The notes under the pieces: generated by a model
Databases searched by the model: none
Seen by the model: the letters and a program-made list of their open reading frames with translations, nothing else
What the model was told of the DNA's origin: nothing
Shown here: piece by piece, positions 8,348 through 12,632 of the stretch
Layout: every line of letters begins with the position of its first letter
Numbering within the stretch: the first letter of the stretch is position 1
Position numbers and translations under genes: made by a program
Origin: Bacteroidota bacterium
Lineage (GTDB): Bacteria; Bacteroidota; Ignavibacteria; Ignavibacteriales; Ignavibacteriaceae
Direction: 5' to 3'
NCBI GenBank assembly: GCA_021778375.1
Contig: JAJYCM010000047.1
Span: 1-12,632 of the forward strand
Length of the DNA stretch: 12,632 nt

Positions 8348-9652
8348 ATGAATTTCTATAGCACAAATAATAAAAATCTTTCGGCTTCTTTTAGCGAAGC
8401 AGTAATTAAAGGTATCGCCGATGACGGTGGATTGTTTATGCCCTCATTTATTCCGATGCTATCTGAAAGTTTTTTTAACGCTATCGATACTTTAACTTTT
8501 CAAGAGATTGCTTTTTTAATTGCGCAAAAATTTATCGAAGATGAAATCCCTAAAAATGATTTGCATAAAATTATAGAAGAGTCAATTTCCTTTAATGCCC
8601 CTCTGGTAAGGCTTTCCGGTAATATCTCCATTCTCGAGTTATTTCATGGACCGACTTTAGCCTTCAAAGATTTCGGTGCACGATTTATGGCAAAAACCTT
8701 ATCTTTCCTTATCCGCAACGAAAATAATCACGTTACAATATTGGTTGCTACTTCAGGAGATACCGGCAGCGCAGTTGCCAACGGATTTTATAAAGTTGAA
8801 GGAATTAATGTAGTGCTATTATATCCGGGTAATAAGGTTAGCGAAATTCAAGAAATGCAACTGACTACTCTTGGCGAAAATATTACTGCATTAAAAGTTG
8901 ATGGAACTTTTGACGACTGCCAGAGGCTTGTTAAAGAGGCTTTCGTAGATCGAGACGTTATTAGCAATAAAAAATTATCTTCGGCTAATTCGATCAATAT
9001 TGCGCGTCTTATCCCACAGTCATTTTATTATTTTAAGGCGTTTGCTGAAGTTAAAAACGAAAATCGTGACCTCATTTTTTCTGTTCCAAGCGGAAATTTG
9101 GGTAATCTAACCGCAGGGCTTATAGCTAAACAGATGGGGCTGCCAGTGTATAAATTTATTGCCGCTTCAAATGCAAACGATGTTTTTCCGAAGTTTCTGG
9201 AAACTTCGTGCTTCGAACCTAAACCTTCTATTAAGACTTTTTCCAATGCAATGGATGTCGGTAATCCAAGCAACTTTGCCAGGATTATCGCGCTATATAA
9301 TGGTGATTATTCAAAGATAAAAAATAATATTTATGGCGCTAGCTTTTCGGATACAGAGACGGTTTCGGCAATCAAAGAAATGTACTCGAAATATCATTAT
9401 ACAATTGATCCTCATGGAGCTGTCGGTTATCTGGCCATAAAAAATTATATGAGCCTTGCTGATAATAAAAATATTTCAGGGATTGTTTTGGAGACAGCGC
9501 ACCCATCCAAGTTTCCCGATGTTGTATACCAAGCCATAAATACTGAAATTGAAATGCCTGCCCGGTTATTGTCGGCAATGAAGAAAGAAAAAAAATCTAT
9601 TCCTATTTCAAAAGATTATAGCGAGTTTAAGCAATTTCTTCTTCAAAATTAA
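8348..9652 (+). CDS. thrC: Threonine synthase
   Basis: PLP enzyme converting O-phosphohomoserine to threonine and phosphate. The 434 residues show the N-terminal DDGGLFMP segment (25-32), the PLP lysine Lys107 in GPTLAFKDFGARF, SGDTGSAVA (136-144), which is typical of the family, and the phosphate-contacting SVPSGNLGNLTAG (245-257). DPHGAVG (354-360) and ETAHPSKFP (382-390) are also characteristic of the E. coli-like class of threonine synthase. The start at 8348 is one base after thrB's stop and has no room for its own Shine-Dalgarno outside thrB, which fits translational coupling. A gap of 36 bases leads to proC. Confidence 0.96.
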   Translation: MNFYSTNNKNLSASFSEAVIKGIADDGGLFMPSFIPMLSESFFNAIDTLTFQEIAFLIAQKFIEDEIPKNDLHKIIEESISFNAPLVRLSGNISILELFHGPTLAFKDFGARFMAKTLSFLIRNENNHVTILVATSGDTGSAVANGFYKVEGINVVLLYPGNKVSEIQEMQLTTLGENITALKVDGTFDDCQRLVKEAFVDRDVISNKKLSSANSINIARLIPQSFYYFKAFAEVKNENRDLIFSVPSGNLGNLTAGLIAKQMGLPVYKFIAASNANDVFPKFLETSCFEPKPSIKTFSNAMDVGNPSNFARIIALYNGDYSKIKNNIYGASFSDTETVSAIKEMYSKYHYTIDPHGAVGYLAIKNYMSLADNKNISGIVLETAHPSKFPDVVYQAINTEIEMPARLLSAMKKEKKSIPISKDYSEFKQFLLQN

Positions 9653-9688
9653 ATTGAATGTTTTCTTCAATTATCTATAAGGAACAAA

Positions 9689-10504
9689 ATGAAATTATAT
9701 AACAAAGCTGCTATCCTCGGAGGAGGAAATATCGGCCAAGCAATTGCAAACGGTTTGGTTAGCTCTAATCTTTTCCCGGCGGATAAAATTTATATAACGA
9801 AGCGGAGGGTTGATACAATAAAAAGTTTCGGTGAAAAAGGTTTTAAACTTACCCATGATAATCTTGCTGCCGTTAAGGACTCAGAAATAATAATTGTAGC
9901 GGTTCAACCAAAACAACTCGATGAACTGCTTCGTGAAATTAGCTCTGAGATAAAAGAGGATAGACACATAGTAATTTCAGTTGTGTCCGGTGCAAGTATA
10001 AAAGATATAACTGAATTATTAGGTAAAAACATTCCTGTTGTGAGGGCAATGCCAAACACCGCAATAGCAATCGGCGAGTCAATGACATGCTTATGCTCGG
10101 ATATTAAAACAAACGGTGCAATAAAAATTGCAGAGGAAATATTCAGCTCGGTAGGGAAGACAATGATTATTGAAGAAGAGTTAATGGTACCGGCAACAGC
10201 ATTATGTGCATGCGGAATAGCATTTTTCCTCAGAGCAATAAGAGCCGCTTCTCAAGGAGGAATTGAAATCGGATTTCATTCGGAAGAAGCAATTTTTATG
10301 GCAGCACAAACAGCTAAGGGTGCAGCTTCTTTACTCTTAAACAAAGAAGCTCATCCTGAAAGTGAAATTGATAAAGTTACAACTCCTAGGGGAATTACTA
10401 TTTCCGGTTTAAACCAGATGGAACATAACGGCTTTAGTTCTGCAATGATAAAAGGAATAGTTACATCCGCAGAGAAAGCTTTAAGGCTTTATAAAGTTGA
10501 ATAA
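9689..10504 (+). CDS. proC: Pyrroline-5-carboxylate reductase
   Basis: Reduces pyrroline-5-carboxylate to proline with NAD(P)H. The 271-residue protein has the N-terminal Rossmann motif GGGNIGQAIANG (11-22), the QPKQ segment (about 73-76), RAMPNTAIAIGESMT (about 118-132) and the C-terminal TTPRGITISGLNQMEHNGF segment, which resembles the TTPKG version of the ProC signature rather than the TSPGGTT version. AAGGA with a 6-base spacer precedes the ATG and is the clearest ribosome binding site in the operon. It sits 36 bases after thrC on the same strand with no terminator or promoter seen between, so it is probably the last gene of the thr operon although proline synthesis is a separate pathway. 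Confidence 0.95.
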   Translation: MKLYNKAAILGGGNIGQAIANGLVSSNLFPADKIYITKRRVDTIKSFGEKGFKLTHDNLAAVKDSEIIIVAVQPKQLDELLREISSEIKEDRHIVISVVSGASIKDITELLGKNIPVVRAMPNTAIAIGESMTCLCSDIKTNGAIKIAEEIFSSVGKTMIIEEELMVPATALCACGIAFFLRAIRAASQGGIEIGFHSEEAIFMAAQTAKGAASLLLNKEAHPESEIDKVTTPRGITISGLNQMEHNGFSSAMIKGIVTSAEKALRLYKVE

Positions 10505-10562
10505 TCTAAAGTATAATCTGTATCACAATTTTAGTAAAATGAAAAATATTTCAAGAAATCTA

Positions 10563-10598
10563 TTGACATGAAAACACTCAGATGTTATTTTACATTTG
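10563..10598 (+). promoter_or_regulatory. Candidate promoter of the met leader
   Basis: TACATTTG at 10591-10598 fits TAnnTTTG exactly, as in the thr promoter, but the upstream TTG (10563-10565, within TTGACA) is 25 bases away rather than about 20. An alternative reading is TTGACA with TATTTT at 10586-10591 (17-base spacer). Either would start transcription within a few bases of the leader ATG at 10604, leaving almost no 5' untranslated region. Confidence 0.35.
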
Positions 10599-10603
10599 AA
10601 ATT

Positions 10604-10705
10604 ATGAAGGACAAAAATTTAAATATTAATAAAAAATTACACCTGAAAGCAATGTGTTGCTGCTGTATGATGATGCATAGATCATCACGGAAGGACACAG
10701 CTTAA
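10604..10705 (+). CDS. Cys/Met-run leader peptide of the met operon
   Basis: A 33-codon ORF starts MKDKN and contains MCCCCMMMH at residues 17-25, ending at a TAA (10703-10705). The Cys codons (10655-10666) alternate TGT, TGC, TGC, TGT, so the run reflects amino acid choice rather than a triplet repeat. It lies between proC and metY, just before a terminator and a SAM-I riboswitch. This is what is expected of a leader whose ribosome stalls when Cys- or Met-tRNA is uncharged. The same frame is open from an ATG at 10568 (45 residues, one more Cys), and that ATG overlaps the stop of a 10-codon ORF at 10539-10571. Neither start has a Shine-Dalgarno. I know of no named family for it; function is inferred from codons and position. 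Confidence 0.72.
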   Translation: MKDKNLNINKKLHLKAMCCCCMMMHRSSRKDTA

Positions 10706-10766
10706 AATAATTTAAATAATTTTAATACTAAGCCCTTCCCGGTAACAAATCGAGAAGGGCTTTTTT
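10662..10766 (+). promoter_or_regulatory. Cys/Met attenuator: alternative pairings
   Basis: Antiterminator: GGAAGG (10689-10694) and GCTT (10700-10703) pair with CCTTCC (10734-10739) and AAGC (10730-10733), 10 bp with a 5-base bulge (ACACA), using up the terminator's 5' arm. Protector: TGATGAT (10668-10674, over the Met codons) pairs with ATCATCA (10681-10687) around a 6-base loop, and GCTGT (10662-10666, over Cys codons) pairs with ACAGC (10697-10701), hiding part of the antiterminator arm. A ribosome held at the Cys or Met codons would open the protector; one reaching the TAA at 10703 would cover the antiterminator arm. Pairings were found by eye. Confidence 0.62.
10730..10766 (+). terminator. 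Intrinsic terminator after the Cys/Met leader
   Basis: AAGCCCTTC (10730-10738) pairs with GAAGGGCTT (10754-10762) around a 15-base loop, followed by a T-run to 10766. It could also end the thr-proC transcript, but its overlap with the alternative pairing of the leader suggests conditional use. Confidence 0.88.
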
Positions 10767-10804
10767 ATAAGATAAATATGACTTAATAAAAATATTAAAT
10801 ACGA

Positions 10805-10930
10805 CTCTTATCGAGAAAGGTTGAGGGAACAGGCCCGATGAAAACCTTAGCAACCATCCCAGTGATTTGGGAACTATGGTGCTACTTCCTGCCCATCCCG
10901 GTTAATTCGGGATTATGGGAAAGATGAGAA
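10805..10930 (+). ncRNA. SAM-I (S-box) riboswitch
   Basis: The core is a close match to the S-box consensus: GAGGGAACAGGCCCGATGAA, then CCTTAGCAACC, TGGTGC, TTCC and the closing GGGAAAGATGAGA. P1 pairs 10806-10812 with 10923-10929 (one G-U), P3 contains CCCAGTGATTTGGG, and P4 is CCCATCCCG...CGGGATTATGGG. Position before metY fits the known role of turning off Met synthesis genes when S-adenosylmethionine is plentiful. No promoter was seen between the upstream terminator and this element, so it is probably on the leader-peptide transcript. Confidence 0.97.
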
Positions 10931-10942
10931 AAGAAGTTTATT

Positions 10943-10978
10943 AAACCTCTTCGCGAATCTTTCACGAAGAGGTTTTTT
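10943..10978 (+). terminator. Expression platform terminator of the SAM-I riboswitch
   Basis: AAACCTCTTCG (10943-10953) pairs with CGAAGAGGTTT (10965-10975), T-run to 10978. Antiterminator: GAAAGAT at 10919-10925, which includes part of the 3' strand of P1, is complementary to ATCTTTC at 10957-10963 in the terminator loop, and GAAGTTT (10932-10938) can pair with AAAC (10943-10946) and CTTC (10949-10952). SAM binding would hold P1 and let the terminator form, the usual OFF switch. Confidence 0.92.
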
Positions 10979-11030
10979 AGTTTAAAGAAGGCTTTATTTA
11001 ACAATAATAATAAAAAGAAAGGTTCTATAA

Positions 11031-12365
11031 ATGAGCACAAACGGAAAACAAAGAAACTACCGGTATGAAACTTTGCAGTTACATGCCGGTCAACAGCCTG
11101 ATCCAACGACCGGTTCAAGAGCTGTTCCGATATATCAAACCACGTCTTATAACTTTAACGATGCACAGCATGCTGCTGATTTGTTTGGTCTGCAAAAGTT
11201 CGGGAATATATATACTAGGATAATGAACCCGACTACTGATGTTTTTGAACAACGTATAGCCGCTCTTGAAGGCGGTGTAGCCGGTCTTGCTACTTCATCA
11301 GGACAATCAGCACAATTTATTGCAATTTCAACTCTCGCTCAAGCCGGAGAAAATATTGTCTCTTCAAGCTTGATTTATGGAGGAACTTATAATCAATTCA
11401 AAGTTACTTTCCCGCGTTTTGGCATTGATGTGAAATTTGTCGATGGCGATAAAGCAGAGGACTTTGAAAAATTAATTGACAAGAAAACTAAAGCTCTTTA
11501 TGTTGAATCAATTGGAAATCCTCGCCTGAATGTTGTTGACCTTGAAGCTGTAGCTTCTGTAGCTCACAAACATGGAATTCCCCTGATTGTGGATAACACT
11601 TTTGGTGCAGCCGGGTATCTTGTTAAACCAATAAGTCATGGAGCAGATATCGTTGTAGCTTCAGCTACTAAGTGGATTGGTGGTCATGGCACTTCTATCG
11701 GTGGTGTAATTGTTGACTCCGGAAATTTTGATTGGGGAAATGGTAATTTCCCTGTTTTTACGGAACCTTCTCCGGGATACCATGGCTTAAAATTTAATGA
11801 GGTTTTCGGAAAGGGATCACAGTTCGGGAATATTGCTTTTATCATTAAAGCAAGAGTTGAAGGGCTTAGAGATATTGGTCCTGCATTAAGTCCTTTCAAT
11901 GCTTTTCTCCTTTTACAAGGTTTGGAAACTTTATCCTTAAGAATTGAAAGACATGGACAAAACGGTTTAGCGCTCGCGAAATGGTTAGAAAAAAATCCAA
12001 ACGTTGAATGGGTATCTTATCCCGGACTTGAAAGTCATCCTTATCATAATCTTGCCAAAAAATATTTACTGCACGGCTTATTCGGATCAATGTTAGCCTT
12101 CGGAATAAAAGGCGGGGTCGATGCTGGTAAATCTTTTATCAACAATGTAAAACTTTCAAGTTTGCTTGCAAATGTTGGGGATGCAAAAACTTTAGTAATT
12201 CATCCGGCTTCAACAACTCATCAACAGTTAAGCCAAAAAGAACAAATCGAATCAGGAGTTACTCCTGAACTTATCAGAGTGTCTGTTGGTATTGAGCATA
12301 TAGATGATATTATAGAGGACTTTGACATCGCATTAAACGTAGTTAAACAAAAAGCAATAGTTTGA
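11031..12365 (+). CDS. metY: O-acetylhomoserine sulfhydrylase (aminocarboxypropyltransferase)
   Basis: PLP enzyme of the Cys/Met metabolism family that joins O-acetylhomoserine and sulfide to give homocysteine, in the cytoplasm. The 444 residues fit the MetY length, longer than cystathionine gamma-synthases (about 380-400). Visible are the N-terminal ETLQLHAGQQPDPTTGSRAVPIYQTTSY segment read in parts at 13-40, YTRIMNPT (61-68), Asp188 in IVDNTFG, the PLP lysine Lys214 in SATKWIGGHG and GYHGLKFNEVFG (249-260), which is typical of the OAH-specific branch. The ATG at 11031 has AAAGG about 7 bases upstream. It follows the SAM-I riboswitch directly and precedes metX, the enzyme making its substrate, which supports the assignment. 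Using methanethiol to form Met directly is a known side activity in the family but cannot be judged here. Confidence 0.96.
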   Translation: MSTNGKQRNYRYETLQLHAGQQPDPTTGSRAVPIYQTTSYNFNDAQHAADLFGLQKFGNIYTRIMNPTTDVFEQRIAALEGGVAGLATSSGQSAQFIAISTLAQAGENIVSSSLIYGGTYNQFKVTFPRFGIDVKFVDGDKAEDFEKLIDKKTKALYVESIGNPRLNVVDLEAVASVAHKHGIPLIVDNTFGAAGYLVKPISHGADIVVASATKWIGGHGTSIGGVIVDSGNFDWGNGNFPVFTEPSPGYHGLKFNEVFGKGSQFGNIAFIIKARVEGLRDIGPALSPFNAFLLLQGLETLSLRIERHGQNGLALAKWLEKNPNVEWVSYPGLESHPYHNLAKKYLLHGLFGSMLAFGIKGGVDAGKSFINNVKLSSLLANVGDAKTLVIHPASTTHQQLSQKEQIESGVTPELIRVSVGIEHIDDIIEDFDIALNVVKQKAIV

Positions 12366-12518
12366 AGTTGTGGGCTCTTTCAAATTTGTTGAAACTAAAG
12401 AACTAGTTTCTTAATTGTCTAAAAAACTTTTTGCTATTAAACACAACTGGGTGGACTTTTGAGTCACCCTGGCTTTATTTCTTTTACAAAACATTTTTTA
12501 TCTTTCGGAATAAAAAAA
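12366..12518 (+). other. metY-metX spacer with three hairpins
   Basis: The 153-base gap has no ATG on the plus strand and no gene. TTTCAA (12378-12383) can pair with TTGAAA (12389-12394); GAAACTA (12391-12397) can pair with TAGTTTC (12404-12410); the two share bases, so only one can form. A third hairpin, GGGTG-(G)-ACT (12449-12457) with AGTCACCC (12462-12469), is followed by a broken T-rich stretch (CTTTATTTCTTTT). That could be a weak terminator or a processing/stability element between metY and metX. Confidence 0.4.
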
Positions 12519-12632
12519 ATGGAATTAACCCTGTTAGAAAAAGTTGAAATATTCTCGCTTACAAAAGTTGTTGAACTATTTTCAAAAGAAAATCCGCTTC
12601 ATTTAGAATCTGGAGAAGCTTTAACCACTGTA
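12519..12632 (+). CDS. metX: Homoserine O-acetyltransferase, N-terminus only (partial)
   Basis: Thirty-eight codons are open to the right edge from the ATG at 12519, after an A-rich stretch with GGA 9-11 bases upstream. The end of the visible part, NPLHLESGEALTTV (25-38), resembles the start of the MetX alpha/beta-hydrolase domain, where a LESG(E/G)-type segment leads into the first strand. MetX acetylates homoserine, giving the substrate of the metY product immediately upstream, and metY-metX pairs are common. The catalytic Ser-Asp-His residues lie outside the window, so a homoserine O-succinyltransferase activity of the same family cannot be excluded, but it is less likely next to metY. Confidence 0.85.
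   Translation, partial: MELTLLEKVEIFSLTKVVELFSKENPLHLESGEALTTV

Noticed and set aside
10539..10571. Ten-codon ORF MKNISRNLLT as an independent gene
   Set aside because: It has no control-codon bias and no ribosome binding site; kept only as a possible coupling element for the alternative leader start.
10780..10935. T-box or cobalamin riboswitch instead of SAM-I
   Set aside because: The AGGGAACAGGCCC...GCAACC...TGGTGC...GAAAGATGAG series is specific to the S-box; no T-box TGGN motif or B12 box was found.
10882..11118. Minus-strand ORF of 78 codons
   Set aside because: It covers the riboswitch, its terminator and the start of metY; the open frame is a by-product of these.
12368..12406. Short TTG-start frame in the metY-metX spacer as another leader peptide
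   Set aside because: It has no Met or Cys codons beyond the start and no ATG, so it lacks any sign of an amino-acid sensing leader.

Overview
The window is AT-rich DNA from what looks like a member of the Bacteroidota/Ignavibacteriota (FCB) group. The reasons are a TTTG...TAnnTTTG promoter with a 20-nt spacer before the threonine operon, A-rich and often Shine-Dalgarno-poor start regions, a tricorn-type protease and a Cys-anchored lipoprotein. The phylum assignment is an inference; placement within Ignavibacteria is only an impression from protein style.

Layout. (1) Positions 1-1318, minus strand: the N-terminal half of an exported tricorn-like S41 protease, cut by the left edge. (2) Positions 1319-2534: a long AT-rich gap with two short degenerate tandem repeats and at most one doubtful small membrane ORF. 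(3) Positions 2535-3578: a lipoprotein with a trypsin-like serine protease domain. (4) Positions 3591-10504: a promoter, a Thr-rich leader peptide with terminator/antiterminator, then thrA-asd-thrB-thrC-proC. This is the route from aspartate to homoserine and threonine, plus the last step of proline synthesis. (5) Positions 10505-11030: a regulatory region of about 500 bases holding two control devices in series. The first is a small ORF whose peptide contains four consecutive Cys and then three consecutive Met codons, followed by an intrinsic terminator. The second is a SAM-I riboswitch with its own terminator. (6) metY (11031-12365) and the start of metX (12519 to the right edge) convert homoserine to homocysteine.

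How the genes work together. ThrA supplies homoserine (with Asd for the middle step). ThrB and ThrC take it to threonine; MetX and MetY take it towards methionine. The threonine operon carries a classic ribosome-mediated attenuator in which Thr codons are read. The methionine operon appears to sense cysteine/methionine charging through a leader peptide and SAM through a riboswitch, both on what is probably one transcript.

The most interesting object is the Cys4-Met3 leader attenuator in tandem with the SAM-I riboswitch. The codons, the stop position, the terminator and the alternative pairings are read directly from the sequence; that they work as an attenuator is inference. No tRNA, rRNA, insertion sequence or CRISPR array was seen.
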